Part shown: positions 14,918-22,681 of the stretch, piece by piece
Layout of the letters: every line of letters starts with the position of its first letter
Position numbering within the stretch: position 1 is the stretch's first letter
Origin: Frankiales bacterium
Lineage (GTDB): Bacteria > Actinomycetota > Actinomycetes > Mycobacteriales > SCTD01
Assembly (NCBI GenBank): GCA_025465145.1
Contig: JAODNS010000082.1
Location: 1 to 29,593, forward strand
DNA: 29,593 bases
Direction: 5' to 3'
Program-made: the position numbers and the translations under genes
The notes under the pieces: generated by a model
Told to the model about the DNA's origin: nothing
What the model saw: the letters and a program-made list of their open reading frames with translations, nothing else
The model's database searches: none

Positions 14918-16374
14918 GCCGGGCCCACCAGGTCGGCCACGATCTTCGCGGAGAGCGTCACGAGAGGCAGTCCACCACCCGGGTGCGAGGACCCGCCGAC
15001 GAGGAACAGCCCGGGCACGGGCGACCGGTTGGCCGGCCGCAGGAACGCCGCGGCCGCGCCGTTGCTCGACGTGCCGTAGATGGCACCCCCGACCGCCCCG
15101 GTCCGCTCCTCCAGGTCGGCCGGCGTGAGCACCTTCGACCACAGCACCCGGTCGCGCACCGGCAGCCCCCGCTCCGCGAGCCGCTCCAGCAGCAGGTTCG
15201 CGTAACGGCCGGCCAGCCCGGGCGACCGCCAGTCGACCGGCCCGTGCCGCGGCGCGTTGACGAGGACGAACCAGGCCTCGTGCCCGTCCGGCCGCACGGC
15301 TGGGTCGTCCGGTGCGCTGATGTACAGCGTCGGGTCGGGCACGGGCCGCGGCTTCTTGCCGAACACGGCGTCGAACTCGTCGTCGTACGCGCGCGGGAAC
15401 AGCACGTTGTGGTGCGCCAGCCCCGGCGTGCGGCCGCGGACGGCCAGCAGCAGCACGAAGCCGCTCGACGACGGCGTCGCCCGCGCCAGCCGTGCCTTCG
15501 CCGCTGGCGCCTCGACGAGTGAGCCGTAGACGGTGGCGGCGTCGGCATTGGCGACCACCACGTCCGCGGGCAGCCGCCGTCCGTCCGCCAGCTCGACCCC
15601 GTCGGCGCGGCCGCCGCTGACGGTGATCCCGGTGACGTGCGCGCCGAGCAGCGCCACCGCGCCGCGGTCCAGCGCCCGCTCGTGCACCGCGTCGCCGAGC
15701 CGGCGCAGGCCCCCGGTGACGTACCAGCCGCCGAACGCCTGCTCGACGTACGGGACCACGGCCAACGCTGCTGGCGCCTTGCGCGGGTCGGAGCCGGTGT
15801 AGGTGGCGTACCGGTCGAGGAACATCCGCAGCCGCGGGTCGCGCAGGTACCGCTTGCCCAGTGCACGCAGCGTGCGGCCCGGGGCGATCGTCGCGATGTC
15901 GCGCGGCGACCGCGCGGCCAGCCGGAGCATCGACGCCGGCCCGTGCAGCGGCGACTCGAGGAAGGGGATCCGCGTCGCCTCCCAGACCTTCGCCGCGTGC
16001 GCCGTGAACCGCCGCCAGTCGTCACCGGCGCCCGGTGACCACGTCTCGAGCCGGTCCGCGAAGTCGTCGAGGTCGTCGGTGGCGTCGAAGCCGGTGCCGT
16101 CGGCGAACCGGTACCGCGCGATCGGGTCGAGCGGCGTCAGCTCCAGCCCCTCGGGCCAGCCTCCGGTCTCGGCGAACAGGGAGCGGAACACCTGCGGCAT
16201 CGTGACGAGCGACGGGCCGGTGTCGAAGCGGAAGGCGTCCCGCTCGTACACGCCGAGCTTGCCACCGACCTGCTCCTGCGCCTCGCACACGGTGACGTCG
16301 TGGCCCGCGTGCGCGAGCCGGGCCGCAGCGGCGAGCCCGCCGACGCCGGCTCCCACCACGACGACGCGGCTCAC
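14914..16374 (-). CDS. CrtI/CrtD-type carotenoid desaturase
   Basis: A 486-residue FAD-dependent carotenoid oxidoreductase. The N-terminus reads RVVVVGAGVGGLAAAARLAH, followed by EAQEQVGGKLG and RFDTGPSLVTMPQVF. The C-terminal block is LFLVGGSSHPGGGLPLVTLS. It is clearly distinct from the CrtI at 2697-4208. The GPSLVTMPQVF version and the short N-terminus are closer to 3',4'-desaturases (CrtD) that act on hydrated acyclic ends. Sitting directly downstream of cruF and a glycosyltransferase supports a CrtD role in the order hydrate, desaturate, glycosylate. A second phytoene or diapophytoene desaturase is the alternative. The GTG start overlaps the preceding stop by four bases. Confidence 0.8.
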   Translation of the reverse strand: MSRVVVVGAGVGGLAAAARLAHAGHDVTVCEAQEQVGGKLGVYERDAFRFDTGPSLVTMPQVFRSLFAETGGWPEGLELTPLDPIARYRFADGTGFDATDDLDDFADRLETWSPGAGDDWRRFTAHAAKVWEATRIPFLESPLHGPASMLRLAARSPRDIATIAPGRTLRALGKRYLRDPRLRMFLDRYATYTGSDPRKAPAALAVVPYVEQAFGGWYVTGGLRRLGDAVHERALDRGAVALLGAHVTGITVSGGRADGVELADGRRLPADVVVANADAATVYGSLVEAPAAKARLARATPSSSGFVLLLAVRGRTPGLAHHNVLFPRAYDDEFDAVFGKKPRPVPDPTLYISAPDDPAVRPDGHEAWFVLVNAPRHGPVDWRSPGLAGRYANLLLERLAERGLPVRDRVLWSKVLTPADLEERTGAVGGAIYGTSSNGAAAAFLRPANRSPVPGLFLVGGSSHPGGGLPLVTLSAKIVADLVGPA

Positions 16375-17402
16375 AGCGCTCGCCCCTTCCAGGTCAGCGT
16401 CCCGCGACGGCGGGCCACGTGCGAGCGGACCGTCAGCCAGCACAGCAGCGCGACCGACAGGGGATGCGCCGGCGCGTCCACGACCGAGCCGCCGGTGCGG
16501 CGGGCAGCGACCACCCGGCCGGCAACCCCTGCGGCGTAGGCGATCCGGCCCCACCTGCTGCCCCGCAGCGCGGCCAACGCCGGCAGCACGTACAGCACCG
16601 CGAGCAGCCCGGCAACCGGCACGGGCACCGTCCAGGCGGACTTCGTGTACCCGGCGACCAGCTCGTCCCAGCTGTCGTACATCCGGGTCGTCGCCAACGC
16701 TGTGCCGTCCACGACGCCACCGGTGCCGCCGACCGCCTTGACCGCCCTCAGCAGCGCGACGTCCTCGACCACCTCCGTGCGCACCGCGGCGTGCCCGCCC
16801 GCCCGTTCGTACGCGGACCGCCGGACGGCGAGCAGCTGCCCGTTGGCCGCCGACAGCGATGGCCGCGGCGAGCGCTCCGCAAGGCGCAGCGGCAGGAAGG
16901 TGAGCCAGGACCACTGCAGCAGCGGCTGGACGAGGCGGGCGGCGCCGGGAGACTCCTGCCGCGGGTACGGGGACACCAGGTCGAGCTCGTCGAGCAGCCC
17001 CAGCGTTGCCGCGACGGCACGGGGCTCGAGCACCACGTCGGCGTCCACGAACACCAGCGCGTCGCCGCTGGCGGCGTCGGCGAGCTGCTGGCACGCGTGC
17101 GGCTTGCCGAGCCAGCCGGCTGGGAGCGGGGCTCCGGTCAGCAGCCGGAGCCGCGGGTCGTCGAACGAGCGGACCACCTCCGCGGTGCCGTCGGTGGAAC
17201 CGTCGTCGAGGACCAGCAGCTCGTCGAAGTCGTTGCGCAGCAGCGCCTCGAGGCACGGCCGGACCCGGTGTGCCTCGTCGCGGACCGGCAGCAGGACGGA
17301 GACGCGCCACCGCGCTGCCGTGGCCGTGGGCACCCGCAGCAGCCGGGCGTTGACAGCCGCGTGGCCGGTCAGCGCGGCCACGCACAGCGCGAGCCACCTC
17401 AT
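16371..17402 (-). CDS. Family 2 glycosyltransferase, CruG/CrtQ-like, probably carotenoid-directed
   Basis: A 343-residue GT-A fold enzyme. After an N-terminal hydrophobic segment come VSVLLPVRDEAHRVRPCLEA, LLVLDDGSTDGTAEVV (DDGS at 66-69), WLGKPHACQQLADA and FVDADVVLEP (metal-binding DAD at 120-122). A VVEDVALLRA block probably holds the catalytic base. The C-terminal third has two or three membrane helices (VPVAGLLAVLYVLPALAAL). This architecture matches membrane GT2 enzymes that glycosylate carotenoid alcohols, and in cyanobacteria the CruF/CruG pair hydrates and then glycosylates myxoxanthophyll. Its ATG overlaps the cruF stop (ATGA), a strong contextual argument for the same job. Donor sugar and acceptor position are unknown. 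Confidence 0.82.
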   Translation of the reverse strand: MRWLALCVAALTGHAAVNARLLRVPTATAARWRVSVLLPVRDEAHRVRPCLEALLRNDFDELLVLDDGSTDGTAEVVRSFDDPRLRLLTGAPLPAGWLGKPHACQQLADAASGDALVFVDADVVLEPRAVAATLGLLDELDLVSPYPRQESPGAARLVQPLLQWSWLTFLPLRLAERSPRPSLSAANGQLLAVRRSAYERAGGHAAVRTEVVEDVALLRAVKAVGGTGGVVDGTALATTRMYDSWDELVAGYTKSAWTVPVPVAGLLAVLYVLPALAALRGSRWGRIAYAAGVAGRVVAARRTGGSVVDAPAHPLSVALLCWLTVRSHVARRRGTLTWKGRAL

Positions 17403-18118
17403 CGGCGCAGCGCCAGCGCATACGGGACGGCGACGAGACCCATCCCGAACCCGCCGACCACCGCGGTCAGCGGGCGGCCGAAGAAGGCCGCGTTGGCGAG
17501 GACGGACGAGGCGTAGGTCCACAGGAACAGCGCGGCCGGCTGCCGGTCGTCTGCACGCCGGCGTGGGAGCAGCTGCAGCACGCCGACCATCAGCACCGCG
17601 ACGGCGAGCCAGCCGAGGTGGTTCGAGCCGGGGATGTCGGGAGCGCCGGGCAGCGCGAAGCGCGCGGACTGCCACCGCCAGTGGCCGGCCTCGACCATCT
17701 GCGGGTCGAGGAACAGGTCCCAGGCCGCGAGGGCGAGGCCGCCGACCACGGCTGCGGCCACCGGTGACCGGCACAGCCGCTGGCCGACGAGCAGGCACGG
17801 GTACGCCATCATCGACCAGGCGAGCGGGATGACGAGCGGAACGCCGAGCAGCTTCGGGCCGAGCGAGTCCGCGTAGGTGTAGTCGCCGAAGGGATACCCG
17901 GTCGCGGTGCCCACCGACTCGGCCAGCAGCCCTGTCCCGGCGGTGACGAGCACGAAGAGCAGCGTCCACCGGACTCCGCGGTGCACCAGGGCATGCGACA
18001 CCGAGGCGAGGAAGAACACCACCACGGTGATGACCGTCAGCACGTCGCGCGGGCCTCCGGACACCAGCGGGTAGGCGATCTGCAGCAGGACCGTCGTGGC
18101 GGCGAGCAGGGACGGCAC
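17399..18118 (-). CDS. cruF: CruF-type carotenoid 1,2-hydratase (DUF422)
   Basis: A 239-residue polytopic membrane protein with about seven helices. It matches the CruF/bisanhydrobacterioruberin hydratase family, which adds water across the terminal C1-C2 double bond of acyclic carotenoid ends. Diagnostic blocks are GYPFGDYTYADSLGPKLLG, VPLVIPLAWSMMAYP, ALAAWDLFLDPQMVEAGHWR and FALPGAPDIPGSNHLGW, including conserved acidic and aromatic residues. GTG at 18118 is the first plausible start after the upstream stop at 18129, with a ten-base gap; no better in-frame start lies upstream. The following glycosyltransferase overlaps by ATGA. The reaction creates the tertiary hydroxyl that CrtD and glycosyltransferase partners use. 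Confidence 0.88.
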   Translation of the reverse strand: MPSLLAATTVLLQIAYPLVSGGPRDVLTVITVVVFFLASVSHALVHRGVRWTLLFVLVTAGTGLLAESVGTATGYPFGDYTYADSLGPKLLGVPLVIPLAWSMMAYPCLLVGQRLCRSPVAAAVVGGLALAAWDLFLDPQMVEAGHWRWQSARFALPGAPDIPGSNHLGWLAVAVLMVGVLQLLPRRRADDRQPAALFLWTYASSVLANAAFFGRPLTAVVGGFGMGLVAVPYALALRR

Positions 18119-18128
18119 GGCGTCGACC

Positions 18129-18563
18129 CTAGGCAGGAGCGAGCCGTCCCCGCAGCAGCCGCACTGCCTCGGCGAGCGCGCGTCGGGACACCTCGCCGTG
18201 CTGCTCGAACCAGTCCGGCTCGCCATCGGTGAGGTCGTCGTACGCGTCCTCCAGCCGGACCAGCGGCTCGCCGGCCACCGGGTCGTCGATGACCAGGTGC
18301 CACAGCTCGGACACCTCCGCCGTCGTCGGCTGCGGCGCGCCGGTCGGGATCCAGCCGCCGAGGTCCAGGTCGACCTCGTCCGGCAGATCGTCGAGCAGCT
18401 CGAAGCCGTTCTCCTGCGCGTGGTGCTCGAGGCCCGCGCGGGTCGACCAGACGGGGATGCGGCCGCCGACCGCCAGCAGCAGATCGGCGTCCTCCTCGAG
18501 CACCCAGCCGGCGTGCCAGCGGCTCGGCCCGTCGACGAGCAGGACCTCGTACATCTCAGCCAC
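18129..18563 (-). CDS. Unknown acidic protein inside the carotenoid operon
   Basis: A 144-residue soluble, acidic protein (GTG at 18563; ATG at 18554 is an alternative). Notable stretches are YEVLLVDGPSRWHAGWVLEE, LLLAVGGRIPVWSTRAGLEH, LDLGGWIPTG, ELWHLVIDDPVAGEP and a C-terminal helix RALAEAVRLLRGRL. It has no signal peptide or membrane helix, and I recognise no family. It overlaps the end of crtO by 8 bases and is followed by cruF after ten bases, so it is firmly embedded between two carotenoid enzymes. The high Trp and Asp content and alternating strands suggest a small globular alpha/beta protein. A role in the pathway is only inferred from position. Confidence 0.65.
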   Translation of the reverse strand: MAEMYEVLLVDGPSRWHAGWVLEEDADLLLAVGGRIPVWSTRAGLEHHAQENGFELLDDLPDEVDLDLGGWIPTGAPQPTTAEVSELWHLVIDDPVAGEPLVRLEDAYDDLTDGEPDWFEQHGEVSRRALAEAVRLLRGRLAPA

Positions 18564-20115
18564 GACGGAGCACCTTCTTGAGCAGGGACGGGTTCCGGTC
18601 GGCGAGCACGACGCCGGCCGCGGACCGGCCGCTGGCGCCGAACACGCCACCGCCCGGGTGGGTGGACGCGCCGCACAGGTACAGCCCGGGCAGCGACGTC
18701 ACGCGGTAGCCGGCCAGCTCCGGCATCGGCCGCCACAGGAACATCTGGTCGAACGCCATCTCGACGTGCATGACCTGCCCGTTGCGCAGCCCGAGCTCTC
18801 GCTCGAGGTCCAGCGGCGTCTGCACGTGCATGTGCTCGACGCTGCTCGCGAAGCCCGGCGCGACCCGGTCGACCGCCTCGACCAGCTTGGTGCCCTCGCG
18901 TTCGCGGATCGCGTCCCACGACTCGCCGTTGCTCAGCGCGTACGGGTGCCACTGCCCCCACACGGTCACGTTGTGCTTGCCCGGCGGCGCGATGGTGTCG
19001 TCGAAGGCGCTGAAGGTCATGGCCAGCACGGCCGGGTCCGTCGGCGGCACACCCGCGTTGAAGTCGCCGTGCGCCTTGCGCAGGAACTGCCGCGAGGGGG
19101 CGATGAGCTGGATCGAGCGGTACGTGTCCTCCGTGGCTGCGGCGTACCGCGGCAGGTCGCTCGTGCCCAGCCGCACGACCATGCCGATGCCGTTGCCGAC
19201 GCGGACTGTCCGGCGGGCGCGGTGGAGCAGGTCCGAGGAGCCGGCCAGCTCCAGCGTCGTCAGCACGTGGCAGCCGGCGACGACGGTGGCGGCGGCCAGG
19301 TGCTCGCCCGACTCGGTGCGGACACCGGTGACCGAGCCGTTCGCGGACGTGATCTCCGCGGCGCCGTCCCCGAGCCGGACTCGGCCGCCGTACGACTCGA
19401 GCCGCCGCTGCAGCGCCTCCGACAGCATCCCGCTGCCGCCCTTGGGATGGCCCGGCGGCTTGAGGTGCATCACCGTGTTCCAGCCGACGAGGTCGGCCGT
19501 CGCCACCTCGTGCGTCGGCGGGCCGGACTGCGCGCCCATCCATGCCAGCGCCGTCTTGAGCCGCTCGTCGTCGAAGTGCTCGTCCAGCAGCGCGTCGCCG
19601 CTGGTGAGGAACTGCCGCGACAGCTCGAGACCGTCGAGGCCGGTGGACTTCCCGACGCCCCAGAGGGTGCGGCCCAGGTGCAGCGGCGTCGGCGCGCCCT
19701 GGAACGCCTCGAACACGCGGAGGTTGCGGGCGGACCAGTCGAGGACGAACGCCCGGTACGCGTCGGCGTCCCGGCTGCCGCAGACCTGCTCGATGGACGC
19801 GCACGTCTTGTCGAGGTCGACGTAGAAGTGGATGCCCTCGTCGCCGAACGGGGCGAAGCCCCACGGGTCCAGGTCCTGGTACTCCAGCCCCACCAGGTCC
19901 AGCCGCAGGTCCTCCACGATCCCGGTGTGCCGGACCATGATGTGCGCGCTGGAGCCGCGGTCCATCCGGTAGCCGGGGAAGCGCTCGACGGTCGACACGG
20001 CACCCCCGACGACCGTGTCGCGCTCGACGACCTCGACGTCGAGGCCGGACTTCGCGAGGTAGCAGGCGGCGACGAGGCCGTTGTGGCCGGCGCCGACGAC
20101 GACGACGTCAGGCAC
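18556..20115 (-). CDS. crtO: CrtO-type carotenoid ketolase (FAD-dependent oxidoreductase)
   Basis: A 519-residue flavoprotein. The N-terminus, VVVVGAGHNGLVAACYLA with ERDTVVGGAVSTVERFPGYR, is the GAGHNGL signature that separates CrtO ketolases from CrtI desaturases. Middle blocks include VGWNTVMHLKPPGHPKGGSG. The C-terminal block is LYLCGASTHPGGGVFGASGR. CrtO enzymes from Deinococcus, Rhodococcus and cyanobacteria introduce a C4 keto group on beta rings. The length is typical. GTG at 20115 starts two residues before the FAD fold and overlaps the upstream GNAT stop by eight bases. A general FAD oxidoreductase of the same superfamily is possible, but the neighbours favour CrtO. Confidence 0.8.
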   Translation of the reverse strand: MPDVVVVGAGHNGLVAACYLAKSGLDVEVVERDTVVGGAVSTVERFPGYRMDRGSSAHIMVRHTGIVEDLRLDLVGLEYQDLDPWGFAPFGDEGIHFYVDLDKTCASIEQVCGSRDADAYRAFVLDWSARNLRVFEAFQGAPTPLHLGRTLWGVGKSTGLDGLELSRQFLTSGDALLDEHFDDERLKTALAWMGAQSGPPTHEVATADLVGWNTVMHLKPPGHPKGGSGMLSEALQRRLESYGGRVRLGDGAAEITSANGSVTGVRTESGEHLAAATVVAGCHVLTTLELAGSSDLLHRARRTVRVGNGIGMVVRLGTSDLPRYAAATEDTYRSIQLIAPSRQFLRKAHGDFNAGVPPTDPAVLAMTFSAFDDTIAPPGKHNVTVWGQWHPYALSNGESWDAIREREGTKLVEAVDRVAPGFASSVEHMHVQTPLDLERELGLRNGQVMHVEMAFDQMFLWRPMPELAGYRVTSLPGLYLCGASTHPGGGVFGASGRSAAGVVLADRNPSLLKKVLRRG

Positions 20116-20632
20116 GAAGGTCCTTCCCGAGCACGGCGAACTCGCGCGGGTCCCCCGGGAAGACGAGCCGCCGCACCAGGTCGACCCAGCCGGCGGCGCG
20201 GTAGAAGCCGCGGGCGCGGGTGTCGGCGTCAGGGGTCGTGAGCACTGCCGTCGGCGCCGGTGGGCCGGTGAGCAGGGCGTCGAGCAGCGAGCGCCCGACA
20301 CCCTGCCCCTGCACCTCGGGCCGCACGTGCAGCTCGCACACCTCGAACGCGCCGGCAAGCCAGCGGCTGCGGTGGTCAGCAGGTAGCGCTGCCTGCACCT
20401 GGTCGTGCCACCACTGGCCCGGTGCGCCGAGGTACCCGTACGCGACGCCGACGAGCCGCCCGTCCGCGTCCTGCGCCGCCACCGCCTTGAGGCCCTTGCG
20501 CTCCAGGTGCGACGTCACGATCGGCCGTCGGCTGCGGGCGACCGAGCCGGAGACGCCCATCGCCTGGGCGTAGACGTCGAGCACCTCGTCGCGGTGCTCC
20601 CCGAGCTGCCGTCGGTCCCAGGAGACGATCAC
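20108..20632 (-). CDS. GNAT-family N-acetyltransferase
   Basis: A 174-residue GNAT-fold protein. The acetyl-CoA binding motif A is ELHVRPEVQGQGVGRSLLDA, with QGQGVG as the pyrophosphate loop, and the C-terminal motif is RARGFYRAAGWVDLVRRLVF. Substrate is unknown. GTG at 20632 overlaps the CrtA-like stop as GTGA, and the stop lies inside the start of crtO, so it is translationally locked between two carotenoid oxygenases. Whether it acts on the pathway or is a passenger cannot be told from sequence. Confidence 0.85.
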   Translation of the reverse strand: MIVSWDRRQLGEHRDEVLDVYAQAMGVSGSVARSRRPIVTSHLERKGLKAVAAQDADGRLVGVAYGYLGAPGQWWHDQVQAALPADHRSRWLAGAFEVCELHVRPEVQGQGVGRSLLDALLTGPPAPTAVLTTPDADTRARGFYRAAGWVDLVRRLVFPGDPREFAVLGKDLRA

Positions 20633-21318
20633 GCGAGCGGGTCCCGGCCGTCGACAGTGCCCTCGCTGCCGAGCACCTCGAACCGCGCGAACAGCTCTTC
20701 CGCGTACCACCCCTCGGTCTGCGTACGTGCGATGACGTCGGTGTGCGCGGCCTCGCGGTGGGCGAAGTCGCGCAGCGCGTCGCCGGACGACCACAGGCTG
20801 AAGGTGCCCTGCAGCCCGACCGGTGCCTCCCCGATGCCGACCGCGGTCAGCAGCCCGGGGGACCGCTGCAGGACGGCTGACACCGGTGGCACCGCCGACC
20901 AGAAGGACGGTGCCCTGCGGACCGCGAGGCGCGCGCGCGTGACGGCGGCCACCGGGCCGGTCGTGCGCCGCGGCTGCGGGTCGCCGAACGGCTGGCGCCC
21001 ACTCCAGCTGCCGCGGCTGACCAGCGGGCGCAGGTCGACGCGGAAGGTCTCCTCAGCGATGCGCGACCAGCTGCGGGCGACGGGGGAGTTCGCGCGGTCG
21101 GTGGCCCAGGTGGTGAGCATCGCCCAGCGCGTCGGGTCCGCGTCGCGGACGGTGAAGGTGCGGCCGTCGCCGGTGCCGAGCATCTTCGCGAACCGGACGC
21201 CGTCCGTGCGCCGGGCACGCCCGCGGTCGACGGCCAGCCGGGCGACCGCCTTCGGCACCGCCCGGCGCGGCACTCGCCACAGGTGCAGCGTGACGAGCGG
21301 GGGGACGGCCTCGGTCAA
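20629..21318 (-). CDS. CrtA-like (spheroidene monooxygenase family) protein
   Basis: A 229-residue protein resembling the CrtA family of carotenoid C2 monooxygenases. Matching blocks in order are VTLHLWRVPRRAVPKAVARL, RFAKMLGTGDGRTFTVRDAD, PTRWAMLTTWATDRA, RPLVSRGSWSGRQPFGD, ARLAVRRAPSFWSAVPPVSA, GLLTAVGIGEAPVGLQGTFS and EGWYAEELFARFEVLG. The GIGEAP and EGWYAEELFARF blocks are the most characteristic. The family inserts keto groups at C2 of acyclic carotenoid ends such as spheroidene. TTG at 21318 overlaps the upstream stop as TTGA; no ATG or GTG fits as well. It lies one gene upstream of crtO. Identification is from recalled family patterns, and activity on the local product is inferred. Confidence 0.75.
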   Translation of the reverse strand: MTEAVPPLVTLHLWRVPRRAVPKAVARLAVDRGRARRTDGVRFAKMLGTGDGRTFTVRDADPTRWAMLTTWATDRANSPVARSWSRIAEETFRVDLRPLVSRGSWSGRQPFGDPQPRRTTGPVAAVTRARLAVRRAPSFWSAVPPVSAVLQRSPGLLTAVGIGEAPVGLQGTFSLWSSGDALRDFAHREAAHTDVIARTQTEGWYAEELFARFEVLGSEGTVDGRDPLA

Positions 21319-21782
21319 GGCGCGACCTGGACCGCGGTGCCGCCGGTCAGCCGCAGCAGCTCGTCGAACGACGTCGGGAACACCGCGTGCGGGTGGCCGG
21401 CCGCCGCCCAGAGGACGTCGTGCTCGGCCAGCGCGGTGTCCACGAGCGTGCGCAGCGGGGCGGGGTGGCCGACGGGAGCGACGCCGCCGATGGCGAAGCC
21501 GGTGGCCTCCCGTACGAGGTCTGCGTCGGCACGGGCGACCCGCTGCACGCCGAGCACCTGCGCGACGTGGGCGGTGTCGACGCGGTGGGCGCCGCTCGTC
21601 ATGACCAGCAGCGGCTCGTCGTCGGCCCGGAAGACCGGCGAGCTGGCGATCGCCCCGACGTCGCAGCCCAGAGCGGCGGCTGCCTCGGCCGCGGTGCGGG
21701 TCGACTCCGCCAGCTCCACGGGCTCGCCTGTCGCGCCACGCTCCCGCAGGGCCTCGGCGACGCGGGCGACGGACGGGTGCAC
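21315..21782 (-). CDS. YbaK/EbsC-family aminoacyl-tRNA deacylase-like protein
   Basis: A 155-residue single-domain YbaK/ProX-type protein of the kind that hydrolyses mischarged aminoacyl-tRNAs in trans. Signature segments are TRTAAEAAAALGCDVGAIAS, LLVMTSGAHRVDT, ATGFAIGGVAPVGHP (the central GGVxPxGH motif) and AAAGHPHAVFPTSFDELLRL. Length is standard. GTG at 21782 is the first start, and the stop overlaps the CrtA-like start by TTGA. It is the first gene of the ten-gene run, so the operon promoter probably lies in the 54-base gap shared with divergent cysH. There is no evident functional link to carotenoids. Confidence 0.88.
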   Translation of the reverse strand: MHPSVARVAEALRERGATGEPVELAESTRTAAEAAAALGCDVGAIASSPVFRADDEPLLVMTSGAHRVDTAHVAQVLGVQRVARADADLVREATGFAIGGVAPVGHPAPLRTLVDTALAEHDVLWAAAGHPHAVFPTSFDELLRLTGGTAVQVAP

Positions 21783-21836
21783 GCCTCAACCCTGCCACGC
21801 GGAATGCGCAGCCCGCCCGTTCGGGTTGGATGCAAT

Positions 21837-22517
21837 GTGGACCTCGAGCAGACTGCGCTGCAGGCCGGCCGCGACCTCGAGTCCGCGACCGCGCAGGAGG
21901 TGCTGCGCTGGGCGGTGGAGACCTTCGGCGACGGCTTCGCCATCGCGTCGTCGATGGGCGATGGGCTGCTCGCCCACCTCGCCGGCTCCGTGGCGCCGCA
22001 GGTCGACGTGCTGTTCCTTGACACCGGCTACCACTTCGCGGAGACGATCGGCACCCGTGACGCCGTGGCCGCCACCTACGACGTCAACGTGCGCACGGTC
22101 CTGCCGCTCCTCACCGTGCAGCAGCAGGACCAGCAGTACGGGCCTGACCTGTGGTCGCGCGACCCGAACCGGTGCTGCGCGCTGCGCAAGGTGGAGCCGC
22201 TCGCGCGGGCGCTCGAGCCGTACGTTGCCTGGGCCTCCGGCATCCGCCGGGACGAGTCCGTGACCCGTCGCGACGTCGGCGTCGTGGAGTGGGACGGCAA
22301 GCGAGGCAAGGTCAAGGTGAACCCGATCGCGACGTGGACGCAGGCGCAGGCCGACGCGTACGTGGTCGATCACGGCGTCCTCGTCAACCCGCTGGCGTAC
22401 GACGGGTACCCGTCCATCGGCTGCGCGCCGTGCACGCACCGCGTCGCCCCGGGCGAGGACCCGCGCAGCGGCCGCTGGTCCGGTCAGGCCAAGACGGAGT
22501 GCGGGCTGCACGTCTGA
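21837..22517 (+). CDS. cysH: Adenylylsulfate (APS) reductase, assimilatory
   Basis: A 226-residue reductase that turns APS into sulfite with thioredoxin-type electrons. The PP-loop region is ASSMGDGLLAHLAG, followed by LFLDTGYHFAETIGTRDAVA. Cysteine pairs Cys113-Cys114 (CCALRK) and Cys196/Cys199 (CAPC) are the [4Fe-4S] ligands that distinguish APS-type from PAPS-only enzymes. The C-terminal ECGLH (Cys222) holds the catalytic cysteine. GTG at 21837 gives the usual short N-terminus; an in-frame ATG at 21804 would add eleven residues. It is divergent from the ybaK-led operon and converges with the sulfite reductase unit, with eight bases between stops. Confidence 0.93.
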   Translation: MDLEQTALQAGRDLESATAQEVLRWAVETFGDGFAIASSMGDGLLAHLAGSVAPQVDVLFLDTGYHFAETIGTRDAVAATYDVNVRTVLPLLTVQQQDQQYGPDLWSRDPNRCCALRKVEPLARALEPYVAWASGIRRDESVTRRDVGVVEWDGKRGKVKVNPIATWTQAQADAYVVDHGVLVNPLAYDGYPSIGCAPCTHRVAPGEDPRSGRWSGQAKTECGLHV

Positions 22518-22525
22518 CCGTCCGG

Positions 22526-22681
22526 TCAGGTGCCGGTGATCCCCTTGTACTTGAGGGTGAACACCCGGGTGCAGTCCTCGCAGCGCCAGTCGCCATGACC
22601 CTTGTCCGGGTCGTCGCCGAACGGGCGCAGGTGCTCCTCGCCGCAGTACGGGCAGTACATCGGCGCGGCCCGCTCGCTCAC
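22526..22681 (-). CDS. Small zinc-ribbon protein coupled to sulfite reductase
   Basis: A 51-residue protein: GTG at 22681 overlaps the sulfite reductase stop (GTGA), and an internal ATG at 22660 would give 44 residues. It contains two CxxC knuckles, CPYC and CEDC, 22 residues apart around GEEHLRPFGDDPDKGHGDWR, and ends TRVFTLKYKGITGT. It is a typical rubredoxin-like or zinc-ribbon fold. A similar tiny Cys-rich gene after sulfite reductase is, as I recall, common in actinobacteria, which supports a real gene. It may bind Zn or Fe and assist the reductase, but this is inference. Confidence 0.78.
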   Translation of the reverse strand: MSERAAPMYCPYCGEEHLRPFGDDPDKGHGDWRCEDCTRVFTLKYKGITGT

